Positions 35,813-46,200 of a DNA stretch of 64,000 nucleotides are shown here, piece by piece; the stretch's first letter is position 1; the number at the start of each line of letters is the position of its first letter. The stretch covers positions 1 to 64,000 of the forward strand of contig JAUNOM010000009.1 of assembly GCA_030531085.1 (NCBI GenBank), read 5' to 3'. The notes below the pieces were generated by a model, which worked only from the letters and a program-made list of their open reading frames with translations, made no database searches and was not told the DNA's origin. This DNA comes from Prevotellaceae bacterium. Lineage in GTDB: Bacteria > Bacteroidota > Bacteroidia > Bacteroidales > Bacteroidaceae. The position numbers and the translations under genes were made by a program.

Positions 35813-36439
35813 TCAGCTCTGGATGTTGTAACAGACACTCTGCTGGTATCCTCCACGCTGCTGTCCGTACCCTCCGCGCTGGTTGTTATATCCACCGCGC
35901 TGCTGGTAGCCGCCGCGTTGCTGTCCGTAGTTGTTGCGCTGCTGGTATCCGCCCTGCTCCGTTCTCTCCTCATTGTTGTCCTCGGAGTTGTATGGACGGT
36001 ATGGACGCTGCTGGTATCCGCCCTGCTGTCCATAGCCACCACGCTGCTGTCCGTAATTGTTACGCTGCTGTCCGTAGCCACTGCGCTGGTTGTTGTAACC
36101 GCCGCGCTGCTGGTATCCTCCGCGCTGCTGTCCGTATCCTCCGCGCTGGCTGTTGTAGCCGTTGCGCTGCTGATAGCCGTTCTCGCCTCCGTCCTGCTGA
36201 CGGTTGCCGCCAAGTGCGGAGCCGAAGCCCTCTGGCATGAAGCTGCTGTCGCCGTTGCTGCGGTTGTATGATGGCCTTGGACGGTCACCATACTGCGGAC
36301 GGTCGCCATAGTTGGCGCGCTGTGTCGTGATGCGGACGCGCTGACGTGGCTGGCGTGGCTGGTAGTTGCCCTCGTGGGCTGACTCGTTCTGTGCATTGGC
36401 AGAGTTCTGCTCCTGAATGTTTTCGTTCTCTGTTTCCAT
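35813..36439 (-). CDS. QRGGY-rich N-terminal extension of RluB, separated by an in-frame TGA
   Basis: A 208-residue low-complexity frame beginning METENENIQEQNSANAQNESAHEGNYQPRQPRQRVRI. From about residue 85 it consists of repeats such as QQRGGYQQRGGYNNQRGGYG. Arg-Gly-Gly/Tyr-rich segments of this kind bind RNA and can promote condensation in other proteins. The frame is the same as that of the downstream pseudouridine synthase. The last few codons before the TGA (35813-35815) depart from the repeat, reading QQSVCYNIQS where QQRGGYNNQR would be expected. Extensions of this kind upstream of RluB are, as far as I recall, common in Prevotella. Annotators may call it a separate hypothetical protein. 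Confidence 0.6.
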   Translation of the reverse strand: METENENIQEQNSANAQNESAHEGNYQPRQPRQRVRITTQRANYGDRPQYGDRPRPSYNRSNGDSSFMPEGFGSALGGNRQQDGGENGYQQRNGYNSQRGGYGQQRGGYQQRGGYNNQRSGYGQQRNNYGQQRGGYGQQGGYQQRPYRPYNSEDNNEERTEQGGYQQRNNYGQQRGGYQQRGGYNNQRGGYGQQRGGYQQSVCYNIQS

Positions 36440-36611
36440 TGTTGCTTTTTGTTTTTTGTTGATGTGTTAATCTGTTTTTTGTTGTACTAAGGCCTCACGG
36501 CCATTTGGTTTTGTCGTTATTCTTAATTGTTTTTTTAGTTATTGTATGTTAGTTGCTTTTATGATGTGTTTGTTGTTTGTCATGTTATTGGTGTTTTCTC
36601 CTTCTGATTGG

Positions 36612-36649
36612 GGGCGCGCAGCATTGGTGTTTATTAGTACTGCGCGCTC
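36612..36649. terminator. Hairpin between purB and rluB
   Basis: GCGCGCAG (36614-36621) pairs with CTGCGCGC (36640-36647). The T-run is on the plus strand (TTTTC), so for the leftward purB transcript it is only a weak terminator. The remaining 36440-36611 stretch is T-rich and shows nothing else I can name. Confidence 0.4.
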
Positions 36650-36676
36650 CTTTTCTGCGTTGGCTTGTATTGTTTG

Positions 36677-38044
36677 TTATATTCCTGTGTAGTTACCCGG
36701 CGTTATTGCCATAAGCTCTGCCTTTATGGCCTCGCTTACATCGAGTGTCTTTATGAATTCGTGGATGGTCTCCTCGTCCATGTGCTTGTTGGTGCGGGTC
36801 AGAGCCTTCAGCGCCTCGTATGGATTAGGGTAGGCCTCGCGGCGCAGGATGGTCTGTATCGCCTCGGCCACTACGGCCCATGTGTTGTCAAGGTCTTTCT
36901 GAAGTGCCTCCTCGTTGAGTATCAGTTTGCGCAAACCTTTAAGGGTGCTCTGTATGGCGATGATGCTGTGGCCGAGTGGAACGCCGATGTTGCGCAGCAC
37001 TGTGGAGTCGGTAAGGTCACGCTGCAAACGGCTTACTGGCAGCTTCTGGGCCAGGAACTGGAGGATGGCGTTTGCTATTCCGAGGTTGCCCTCTGAGTTC
37101 TCGTAGTCTATAGGGTTGACCTTGTGAGGCATGGCGCTTGAGCCTACCTCGCCGGCCTTTATCTTCTGCTTGAAGTACTCCATGGATATGTACATCCAAA
37201 AGTCGCGGTCCAGATCGATGATGATGGTGTTGATGCGGCGCACTGCGTCGAACACACCGCCGAGATGGTCGTAGTTGGAGATCTGTGTGGTGTACTGCTC
37301 ACGCTCCAGTCCTAACTTCTCGCTGACGAACCTGTTGCCGAACTCGCGCCAGTCGTATTCGGGATAAGCCACATGATGGGCGTTGAAATTGCCTGTCGCA
37401 CCGCCGAATTTGGCCGTGTGTTTGCATTGTCTCAGCACGTTGAGCTGCTCTGTAAGGCGGTATACGAATACCTTTATCTCCTTGCCAAGGCGTGTCGGAG
37501 AGGCTGGCTGGCCGTGGGTCTTTGCGAGCATGGGCACATTCTTCCATTCCTCGGCGTACTCGTCCAGTTGCGCTATCAGCTCTTCAACCTGCGGAATGAA
37601 CACCTCTGCGAGGGCCTCCTTCACTGACAGGGGCACGCTGGTGTTGTTGATGTCCTGGGATGTGAGTCCGAAATGTATGAACTCGCGGCTACGCTCAAAG
37701 TAACCTTTGCCGAACTTCTGCTCCTCAAGCGCGTCGAGCTTTTCCTTGATGAAGTATTCTACGGCCTTGACATCATGGTTGGTGACCTTCTCGATATCCT
37801 TGACGCGCTGGGCATCGGACTCGCTGAACGCCTCGTAGATGTTGCGCAGGTCGGAGAAGACGCTGCTGTCAAAGTCCTTGAGCTGTGGAAGGGGCAGTTC
37901 GCAGAGAGTTATGAAATACTCTATCTCTACGCGAACCCTGTATTTTATCAGGGCGTATTCAGAGAAATAGCGTGCCAACTCTTCTGTCTTTCCACGGTAA
38001 CGGCCATCTATTGGAGAGATGGCTGTGAGTAAATCAAGATTCAT
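36677..38044 (-). CDS. purB: Adenylosuccinate lyase
   Basis: A 455-residue cytosolic enzyme acting twice in purine synthesis: release of fumarate from SAICAR and from adenylosuccinate. The fumarase/aspartase superfamily signature GSSAMPHKVNPIDYENSEGN lies near residue 300 with the catalytic Ser loop. TSQDINNTSVPL and KTHGQPASPTRLG are the other two conserved blocks. The length and N-terminus (LTAISPIDGRYRGKTEELARYFSEYALI) match the E. coli type. A consensus promoter lies 40 bases upstream. Confidence 0.96.
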   Translation of the reverse strand: MNLDLLTAISPIDGRYRGKTEELARYFSEYALIKYRVRVEIEYFITLCELPLPQLKDFDSSVFSDLRNIYEAFSESDAQRVKDIEKVTNHDVKAVEYFIKEKLDALEEQKFGKGYFERSREFIHFGLTSQDINNTSVPLSVKEALAEVFIPQVEELIAQLDEYAEEWKNVPMLAKTHGQPASPTRLGKEIKVFVYRLTEQLNVLRQCKHTAKFGGATGNFNAHHVAYPEYDWREFGNRFVSEKLGLEREQYTTQISNYDHLGGVFDAVRRINTIIIDLDRDFWMYISMEYFKQKIKAGEVGSSAMPHKVNPIDYENSEGNLGIANAILQFLAQKLPVSRLQRDLTDSTVLRNIGVPLGHSIIAIQSTLKGLRKLILNEEALQKDLDNTWAVVAEAIQTILRREAYPNPYEALKALTRTNKHMDEETIHEFIKTLDVSEAIKAELMAITPGNYTGI

Positions 38045-38083
38045 ATTTGCTGTTGTAACGTGTAATTATATATAATTCAGGTG

Positions 38084-38113
38084 CAAAGGTACGAAAAAAA
38101 ATCTGATTGACAA
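38084..38113 (-). promoter_or_regulatory. Promoter of purB
   Basis: Read leftward, TTG (38111-38113), 19 bases, TACCTTTG (38084-38091). It forms a divergent pair with the promoter at 38219-38248. The rest of the 375-base gap 38045-38419 shows no gene. Confidence 0.8.
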
Positions 38114-38218
38114 TGCCTTGTGATATAAAAATGTATGCTATTCGGCAATTTCATGGCTCCGTAATGGCTCTGTTGGGGTACTAAAATGGATTTTTAAGAA
38201 AAAATGACAGATAAAATT

Positions 38219-38248
38219 TTGTGAGTTATATATTTATTTGTACCTTTG
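38219..38248 (+). promoter_or_regulatory. Promoter of the lipoprotein-OmpA operon
   Basis: TTG (38219-38221), 19 bases, TACCTTTG (38241-38248). The predicted start near 38254 leaves an A/T-rich leader of about 165 bases with one small hairpin (CCGCTATGCGG near 38355). Confidence 0.78.
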
Positions 38249-38419
38249 CACCAAATTATATTCAAATTAGTAATAACCAATGTGCGCTTATTGTGTTATT
38301 AATAAAGTAATGGGAGGAAATGTGTCGGCAATATACAAACTAATATTTTAAAGACCGCTATGCGGCAAATGATGAGATCTAAAAAATAATTTCAAACAAT
38401 AAATTTAATTTATCAAAGT

Positions 38420-41263
38420 ATGAGAACAATTACAAAACTAATGCTTGCATTGGGAGTCGTTGGTTCATTGTCTCTTACATCATGTAAGGATTACGATGAG
38501 GACAACTACAATGAGATTGCCCTGACTGTGGATGACAGGTTGGCGGCGGACGCAAAGGCTATGGCCAAGATGCAGGAGCAGATTACCCAATTGGTGGCAA
38601 GACTGGATGGTATTAACAGCTGTCAGTGCGATGGACTGTCTATAACAAAAAATCCTGATGGCTCTTACACTATCACTGACAAGAAAAACAATGCGACGCA
38701 TATCATTAACCAGTCGCAGATGCAGATGGATGGTGCCGGTAGTTACTTCACAGACGGATCTGGTAACAAGGTTTATATTCCTAATATAGTTGAAGAGAAT
38801 GGAAAGACCTATATCCAGTATGGTGATATTAAATATAATATTGGTGAAAATAATAAAGCCATTATTCCCCCAACTGTTTCCATCGAAGGTGACAATATTA
38901 CAATAACATCCGATGGCAAGACTTGGACATTCAATAAAACTACAGGTGGTGGTTCATGCTCTTGCAACATTAAGTTGGAGTGGGACGCAACTAAAAATAC
39001 CTATAAGATTTCTGATGGTACAAATCCTGCTATAGAGATACCTACAGGCACATACGATTTTGATGCTGCATTGACAGACAATGGCGATGGCACGGTGACT
39101 ATAAAGATTGGTGAGGAGAGCATAACTCTTAGGAAAGTGGTTTCTGATGTTTCTTATGACGAATCAACTAAGACAATAACCATACAGAAGTATAATGCCG
39201 ATGGTACTAAGGGAGTAGAACAGAAGGTTGTTATTCCTAATGCTTATGATGACGCTAAGTTAGCTGCCAGAGTTGATAGCATCGTTGGCATTATCGTCGC
39301 TCTGTATGGTGAGGGACGTCCTTCTAATGATCCTGCACCAGAGTCTCTTGCAGGTCGCTTGAAGAAGGCGGAGACAACACTCACTAATGTATCTGGTGAT
39401 GTTAATACCAATAAGGCTGATATCGCAGCTGCAAAAGAAGATCTTGCTGATATAGAGAAAGCACTGTATGGTGAGAGCCGTGATCCTAAAAATCCAGATG
39501 CAGGTTCTATCGCAGCGCGTCTTAACGACTTGGAGCAGAGAATACAGAAGATAGAGAAGTCTCTGGCTAAGTTAGTTACAGGTATTGTTGTGCAGGATGT
39601 AGTGAACCCGGCATTCGGTTCTTACTCTTCACTGTTGACTAACGTGCAGACAAATATGCTCGTGGCATATTATGGCAAGTGTGGTAATGCTATTGACTTC
39701 CCTACAATAGATCCTAATTTTGGAGAAAAGTATAACTCTGGTGATCTTACTATGGATGGTCCAAAGGCTACTGCAGGAAATCTCTATCTTACCATCAATC
39801 CTAACACGGTTAACTTCACAGGTCTGAAGCTTTACTTGGTTAACACAAAGGATGAGAAATGCGGAATAAACATTGAGAATGTAAGGAAGACTACTGCTGC
39901 TGATGACCCTCTGACATTCGGCTTCACACGTTCTGTTGAGAACAACGGACTGTATGTCGCTACTGCAACATTGCCAGAGAGTGCTATCAATGATGATAAA
40001 CTTAAGATTAAGATTGATCCTGCTAAATACAAGCAGCTCATTTCAGAGGCTTTGAAGGTAAGAGCGTTCAGCGACGTTAAGCCGTTGATGAAGGATTTGT
40101 TGAGCGTTGCAGTAGAGACATCACAGGCTCTTGCTCTTGAGAAGCAGGGCGTGAAGTGCTTATGGACTGACGATTTCGGAGAGCATAGCGTTTACTCTAA
40201 GTATGAGATCGCAGCTGTAGCACAGCAGCCTCTTGGCTTCAACAGCGTGGACGAGATATTCAAGGAGGGCGGACTCTACTGGCGTGGCTATGACAAGTCT
40301 AAGAACCTCATCACCTCTGCTGCAAAGAAAATCGGTAGATTTGTTGCAAAGAACCTGCGCAACCAGTTTAACCTCAGCAATATCCAGGCTGACCTTACTG
40401 ACATTTCATCAAAGCTGAACCACATTGATGAGATTAAGTTTGATGGTGATAAGGTTGTTATCAAGTCTCAGGTTACTATTCCTTCAATGGAGATTAAGGT
40501 TGGACCGTTTGATGTTCCATACGAGGGACAGTCTGTTGACCTTAGCAACAAGACAATAACCATTCCTGTTCCAACTCCAAAAGAATATGATGAGGAGAAG
40601 GGTGAGTGGATTATGGAGGATGTCATGACTACTGTTCCACTTACGGGTGTTGTGATAGACATCCCAGGAAAGAACATCACTGTTAAGGAGCAGATTGTAC
40701 ACACACCTGAGCAGAATGTAACAGTTGAGGTAGACATCACTGATGACATCAACAGAATCATGGATGGTATGCTTGCTGACGTGAACCAGGGCTTCAAGGA
40801 CGTAAATGACCTGCTCGACGCACTTGATGTTGCATTGAAGGATGCAAATGATCTGCTGGATAATATCAACAAGCTCGAGGAGAAGATAGAGAACGCTACA
40901 TATCTTCCACGTCTCTTCAACTATCTTGACAAGATAGGAAATGCAGTAGGCCGCTACACTCCTATGCTCTTTAAGCCTGTGCTCTTGATGAACAGTGACA
41001 AGGGCTTTGGTCTTGTTGGTGTTGAGGGTGCTCCATCTACAGTATCTTCTACTCAGGTTACTCTGATGCCTACCACATACTCTGGTGAGCTTCTTACTCC
41101 GATACTCAAGAAGTATATCCGTGTGAATGGCGAGAACGGACAGATTGTAAATGGCAAGACTGTTACCGTAAACCTGAAGAAGGGCATTAACAAGATAGAG
41201 TACTATGCTCTTGACTATCTCTGCAATGAGATCGGTGGAGAGTACTATATCGAGGTTAAGTAA
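38420..41263 (+). CDS. Large coiled-coil outer-membrane lipoprotein of unknown function
   Basis: A 947-residue lipoprotein: MRTITKLMLALGVVGSLSLTSC gives Cys22. After the lipobox comes DYDEDNYNEIALTVDDRLAADAKAMAKMQEQITQLVARLDGI, a short coiled coil of the kind seen at the start of PL29-N/DUF4988-like Bacteroidales lipoproteins. Beta-rich modules follow (YTITDKKNNATHI, ITITSDGKTWTFNK). Two copies of a coiled-coil unit, ALYGEGRPSNDPAPESLAGRL and ALYGESRDPKNPDAGSIAARL, lie near residues 295-385. More helices occur near 775-820 (FKDVNDLLDALDVALKDANDLLDN). No enzyme motif is visible. A strong promoter, A/T-ending codons and co-transcription with an OmpA-family gene suggest an abundant envelope structural protein. 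Confidence 0.65.
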   Translation: MRTITKLMLALGVVGSLSLTSCKDYDEDNYNEIALTVDDRLAADAKAMAKMQEQITQLVARLDGINSCQCDGLSITKNPDGSYTITDKKNNATHIINQSQMQMDGAGSYFTDGSGNKVYIPNIVEENGKTYIQYGDIKYNIGENNKAIIPPTVSIEGDNITITSDGKTWTFNKTTGGGSCSCNIKLEWDATKNTYKISDGTNPAIEIPTGTYDFDAALTDNGDGTVTIKIGEESITLRKVVSDVSYDESTKTITIQKYNADGTKGVEQKVVIPNAYDDAKLAARVDSIVGIIVALYGEGRPSNDPAPESLAGRLKKAETTLTNVSGDVNTNKADIAAAKEDLADIEKALYGESRDPKNPDAGSIAARLNDLEQRIQKIEKSLAKLVTGIVVQDVVNPAFGSYSSLLTNVQTNMLVAYYGKCGNAIDFPTIDPNFGEKYNSGDLTMDGPKATAGNLYLTINPNTVNFTGLKLYLVNTKDEKCGINIENVRKTTAADDPLTFGFTRSVENNGLYVATATLPESAINDDKLKIKIDPAKYKQLISEALKVRAFSDVKPLMKDLLSVAVETSQALALEKQGVKCLWTDDFGEHSVYSKYEIAAVAQQPLGFNSVDEIFKEGGLYWRGYDKSKNLITSAAKKIGRFVAKNLRNQFNLSNIQADLTDISSKLNHIDEIKFDGDKVVIKSQVTIPSMEIKVGPFDVPYEGQSVDLSNKTITIPVPTPKEYDEEKGEWIMEDVMTTVPLTGVVIDIPGKNITVKEQIVHTPEQNVTVEVDITDDINRIMDGMLADVNQGFKDVNDLLDALDVALKDANDLLDNINKLEEKIENATYLPRLFNYLDKIGNAVGRYTPMLFKPVLLMNSDKGFGLVGVEGAPSTVSSTQVTLMPTTYSGELLTPILKKYIRVNGENGQIVNGKTVTVNLKKGINKIEYYALDYLCNEIGGEYYIEVK

Positions 41264-41291
41264 CACTTGACAGAGCGCATATATATAAATA

Positions 41292-41918
41292 ATGTGTTGT
41301 AGACAGTTATATGTATTGCTGCTCCCGCTGACTGCTATACTCCTTGCTGTCACTTCATGCACGTCGTGCAGTGACAGCAGGAGGAAGGCGGGAACAGTAA
41401 ACCCGATGGTAAGGGAACTGGATGAGACCCCGGACGAGGCGGAATTTGTTAGGCTTGACAGAATTGGCGCGGACAGTATCCATGTGTTCTCACGCACAAA
41501 GAAACGCAATGAGAGTTTTGCCTATAAAGAAGCGGAGGCCAATCAGCATATCTATGGAACGCTGAGGGTAGGGGATATATACTCTGTCTTTCCCGAAACC
41601 AAAAGACAGTCCGTCAGTATTGTTATAAATGTGACACAGCTGAAAGGACGCTGGATTTATGACAGCGTTGAGTTCAGAGGCATAGACTTTAATGACAAGG
41701 GCGGTATGTCGAGCATCAATACAGGAGATATATGCTTCCGGGAATGGAAACTCCTGAACGGTCGCCTGTATATCTATTACGTGGATGCGCAGACTGTTGC
41801 GGACGATAGACACAAATACGAGGTTGAGGAGGCTCATATCCTTGTGTTTGATGAGAAACGTCTCGTACTGCTTTTTAAGGGAGAAACATACGACTGTAGT
41901 AAATACATTAAAGAATAA
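41292..41918 (+). CDS. Small lipoprotein of unknown function
   Basis: A 208-residue protein with lipobox LAVTSC (Cys about 23) and a second Cys pair (TSCSD). The rest is a soluble alpha/beta-looking domain with YGTLRVGDIYSVFPETKRQSVSIVINVTQLKGRWIYD and a C-terminal VFDEKRLVLLFKGETYDCSKYIKE. I do not recognise a family. It sits 28 bases after the large lipoprotein and 25 before the OmpA-family gene, so the three probably form one operon and may act together in the outer membrane. Confidence 0.65.
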   Translation: MCCRQLYVLLLPLTAILLAVTSCTSCSDSRRKAGTVNPMVRELDETPDEAEFVRLDRIGADSIHVFSRTKKRNESFAYKEAEANQHIYGTLRVGDIYSVFPETKRQSVSIVINVTQLKGRWIYDSVEFRGIDFNDKGGMSSINTGDICFREWKLLNGRLYIYYVDAQTVADDRHKYEVEEAHILVFDEKRLVLLFKGETYDCSKYIKE

Positions 41919-41943
41919 AGAACAATTTAATCATTCAAGACTT

Positions 41944-43080
41944 ATGAATATTAAGAAAACAATATTCGCAACGCTACTCGCCGGAGTCGCTGTTGGCGCT
42001 TCTGCACAGGATACGCCCAAGACAGAGTATGTGTTCCAGCCACACTGGTATGTGCAGGCACAGGCAGGTGGCCAGTATACACTTGGCGAGATCAGCATGG
42101 GAAAGCTACTTTCTCCTAATGCGCAGATTGGTGTTGGTTATAACTTCGACAAGCTCTTCGGTGCCAGATTTGTGGTTAACGGATGGCAGAGCAAGGGCGG
42201 TTCAGAGATACAGGGCAATACATACAAGTGGAAGTACAACTACTTCTCACCTGTGATAGACTTGACTTTTAATGTATCTAACTTCATTGCCGGTGTAAAT
42301 CCTAACCGTCTTGTTGATGTTTCTGCATTTATTGGCGGCGGTGTTACAGTTGCAATGAGCAATGACGATGCAGTAGATGTCAACTCTGAGCTTCTGTCCG
42401 CATACGGTCCAGTGCCTGTCGCATCAAGGGAGGCAAGTCAGTATCTGCGCTATCTGTGGGATGGAACAAAGGCATACGGTGTTGGCCGTATGGGTCTGCA
42501 GGCAGACTTCAAGGCTACAAAGAAACTCTCTGTAGGTCTTGAGGTGGCAGCCAACTTCACATCCGACAAGTATAACTCAAAGAAGTCCGGCAATGCAGAC
42601 TGGTACTTCAACGCTCTGGTTGGTGTCAAGTACAACATCGGCGAGACATACAAGGAGAATAAGATAGAGCCAGTAGCTCCAAAGGTCATTTATCGTGACC
42701 GCATTGTGGAGAAGGTGGTAGAGAAGCCAGTAGAGGTCGTATCCAAGGCTGTTGCAGAGCCAATGCGTATTGACATCTTCTTCAACCTTGCTGGCTTCAA
42801 GCTCCTGAACAGTGAGGCTCAGAAGGTGGAACAGGTTGCAAAGTATCTGCAGAAGAACCCGAACGCAAAGGTTACCATTACAGGTCTTGCTGATAAGGGT
42901 ACTGGTACAGATAAGATTAACATACCTCTTTCACAGAAGCGTGCTGACCTTGTTAAGAACACGCTCATAAACAAGTATGGCATTGCTGCTGACCGCATCA
43001 CTGCTGTAGGTAAGGGCTCTTCTGAACAGCCATTTGATGTGCCGGAACTCAACCGTGTGAGCATCTGTGTTGCTGAGTAG
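41944..43080 (+). CDS. OmpA-family outer-membrane protein
   Basis: 378 residues from the ATG at 41944 (MNIKKTIFATLLAGVAVGASAQ); the frame is open further upstream inside the previous gene but lacks a signal peptide there. The N-terminal two thirds is a beta-barrel (YVQAQAGGQYTLGEISMGKLLSPNAQIGVGYNF onward). A Val/Glu/Lys hinge (YRDRIVEKVVEKPVEVV) leads to an OmpA C-terminal domain (IDIFFNLAGFKLLNSEAQKVEQVAKYLQKNPNAKVTITG ... ADRITAVGKGSSEQ) that would bind peptidoglycan. It links outer membrane and wall. The terminator at 43113-43177 closes the operon. Confidence 0.88.
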   Translation: MNIKKTIFATLLAGVAVGASAQDTPKTEYVFQPHWYVQAQAGGQYTLGEISMGKLLSPNAQIGVGYNFDKLFGARFVVNGWQSKGGSEIQGNTYKWKYNYFSPVIDLTFNVSNFIAGVNPNRLVDVSAFIGGGVTVAMSNDDAVDVNSELLSAYGPVPVASREASQYLRYLWDGTKAYGVGRMGLQADFKATKKLSVGLEVAANFTSDKYNSKKSGNADWYFNALVGVKYNIGETYKENKIEPVAPKVIYRDRIVEKVVEKPVEVVSKAVAEPMRIDIFFNLAGFKLLNSEAQKVEQVAKYLQKNPNAKVTITGLADKGTGTDKINIPLSQKRADLVKNTLINKYGIAADRITAVGKGSSEQPFDVPELNRVSICVAE

Positions 43081-43112
43081 TCATGCCTTTGATATAGAAC
43101 AAGAATAAACAG

Positions 43113-43177
43113 ACAGCCCCATCCTTGAGACTCAAACCTATGCGGTTAGAGTTCAGGGATAGGGCTGTTGCATTTTT
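43113..43177 (+). terminator. Terminator of the lipoprotein-OmpA operon
   Basis: ACAGCCC (43113-43119) pairs with GGGCTGT (43162-43168), with ATCC/GGAT and GACTC/GAGTT inner pairing. TTGCATTTTT follows. Confidence 0.8.
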
Positions 43178-43205
43178 ACTCATTATATAATATATAATCC
43201 AACAG

Positions 43206-46200
43206 ATGAAGAAGAGTATTCTCCTCCTGTTATTTTCACTACTGGCGCTTTCCTACAGTCAGGCAAAGCTGAACGGCAGTGGATATTACAGAATATGGAA
43301 CAGTAAGATAGAGGCAGTAAAAAAACATAAGGCCTTTGTCTGTGTTACATACAACAGGTATAACATCAACACCGCAGGTGGAACGATGCAGAACGTAGAT
43401 GCTGTACCACTCTATTTTACGGACAAGGCGAAGAACTATGACCCTGCGTCAATCATATATGTGCGCCTTCCCGAGGGCAATAACAAGCTTGACATACGCG
43501 CTCAGGGAGTCAGTATGTCGTCAATCATAGGAGACGCGTCAATAACACTGTCTGGAAATGATGATGGCGAGTATGTGCTTTCCGGTAAGATCAAAGGCTT
43601 TGACGGTCCTATCTACAGCACATCCACTCCGAAAACGACAGAAAAAGTGCAGCATTATATCCTTACATCATCAAATAGTGATAACGGGTATAAATTCTGG
43701 TCTGCCGCTGCAGTGGACGAGAACAGTGACGAGTGGTACTTAGGTGTCAAGCCAACACTGGAACTGGACGGCAAGTACTATGCCCCTTATTACGCCTCAT
43801 TCCCCTTCGAGACCAAGTCACCGGGTATGAAGGTGTATATCGTATCATCCTTCACCAACAACGGCTACACCCTAAAGGAGGTGACAGGCGTTATACCACA
43901 GGCCACTCCCGTACTGATAGAGTGCAGTTCTGACGACCCATCAAAGAACAGACTCACCCTGCATGAGCCCGGAACACGCGGTGCCAATGTTTCAGATAAT
44001 AAACTGAAGGGAATATATTACTATAATCCCGACCTTTCAATGACGGCATATCCCGGATGCGTCACCGAGTTTGACCCCTCCACCATGCGTGTGTGGAACG
44101 TTCGTAACGGCAAACTTGTGCTGTCCACAGCCACTGATAACCTGAAGTATGCGCAGGTGAGCCGATATAAGTTCATACACGCTCTAAATCCAAACCAGTC
44201 ATATCTCGTTGTTCCCGAAGGCACAGCAGAGGCTCTCGGTGACGGTGTCACTATAACATTCGATACGGATGGCGGAACAGAAGTCGCTCCCGTCTTCGGT
44301 GTTCCCGGAGAGAACATCCCGTCAGTGGCGCAGCCTACCAAGGCAGGGTACACATTCGTGGGATGGGATAAGGAATTAAGCACGTTCCCTGATGCAAGCA
44401 TGACTGTCAAGGCCTTGTGGAAAGTAAACCAATACACCATCACGTTTGACTGCAATGGCGGTTCTGCCGTCAACGCTATCACACAGGACTACGGCACATC
44501 CTTCACCGCTCCTGCCAACCCGACAAGGGCAGGTTATACCTTCGCAGGCTGGGATAGGGAGATGCCGTCAGCCATACCGGCAGGTAACATCACTCTCGTA
44601 GCACAGTGGACACCCAACCAGTACACCATAACATTTGACAGTGACGGAGGTTCAGCAGTCAAACCCATCACGCAGGACTATGCATCAGCAGTCACCGCCC
44701 CAGCAGCTCCTGTAAGAGAGGGCTACACCTTCAAGGGCTGGCAGCCAGAACTCCCAGCCACCATGCCGCTTGACGGTATGACGGTGAAGGCGCAGTGGCA
44801 GATCAACCAGTATACCATCAAGTTCGACAGCAATGGCGGCACATCCGTCAATGCCATCACACAGGACTACGGTACTGCTGTTACCGCCCCAGCCAATCCT
44901 ACCAAAGACGGCTATACCTTTGTGGGGTGGAGTGCCGATATACCCACAACGATGCCGGCACAGGACATGACACTCACGGCACAATGGCGTATAAACAACT
45001 ATACCATAACATTCGATACAGACGGCGGCTCACTGATAGATGATATAATCGCGGCATTCGGTGCTGCTATCAGCAAGCCATCCGACCCTGTCAGGACCGG
45101 TTATACCTTCAAGGGCTGGGACAATGAGTGGCCATCCACCATGCCATTGAACGGCCTTATCCTGAAGGCGCTTTGGGAGGTGAACCGTTACAAGGTCACA
45201 TTCCTGATGGATGATGGCGAGACAGTACTGAAGCAGGACGAGATTTCCTACGGTTTGCCTGTCACCGCACCTACTGTCCCTAATAAGGAAGGCTCGAAAT
45301 TCATAGGCTGGACTCCAGAGCTTGACGCCACAATGCCGGCACATGATGTAGTGTACACGGCGGTGTTCAGCGACAACAGCTATACCGTCACCTTTGATAC
45401 CAATGGCGGTACAGCCATAGAGTCAATCACTGGTGTGTACGGCACACCTTTCACCGCTCCGGCCAATCCTACAAGAGAGGGCTATACCTTTGCCGGTTGG
45501 GACAAGGAGATGCCGTCAGCCATACCCGCAGGTGACGTGACACTCGTAGCGCAGTGGACACCTAACAAGTACACCATTACGTTCGACAGCGACGGCGGTT
45601 CAGCAATCAGCGCCATCACACAGGACTATGCCACAGCAATCACCGCCCCTGCCGCTCCAGTGCGTGAGGGCTACAGCTTCAAGGGCTGGCAGCCAGAGCT
45701 TCCAGCAACGATGCCGCTTGACGGTATGGCGGTGAAGGCGCAGTGGCAGATCAACCAGTATACCATCACATTTGACTGCAACGACGGCTCTACCGTCAGC
45801 GCCATCACACAGGATTATGGCACAGCAGTCACCGCCCCTGCCGCTCCAGTGCGTGAGGGCTATACCTTCGCAGGCTGGGACAAGGAGATACCGTCAACCA
45901 TTCCAGCTGGAGACATGACTATTGTAGCGCAGTGGACAGCCAACCAGTACACCATCACGTTTGACAGTGACGGCGGTTCCGCTGTCAGCGCCATCACACA
46001 GGACTATGGCACAGCGGTAACGGCACCTGCCGCACCCGTAAGAGAGGGCTATACCTTTAAGGGCTGGCTGCCAGAGCTTCCTGCCACCATGCCACTTGAG
46101 GGCGTTACCGTCAAGGCACAGTGGCAGATCAACCAGTACACCATCACATTCGACTGTGACGGCGGCTCTACTGTCAGCGCCATCACACAGGATTACGGCA

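Noticed and set aside
29593..35815. TGA read as glycine in this organism, because two TGAs fall where Gly is likely.
   Set aside because: TGA ends many clear genes here (for example aroA, the BspA-like gene, ribD, the PatB-type gene), so the standard code applies.
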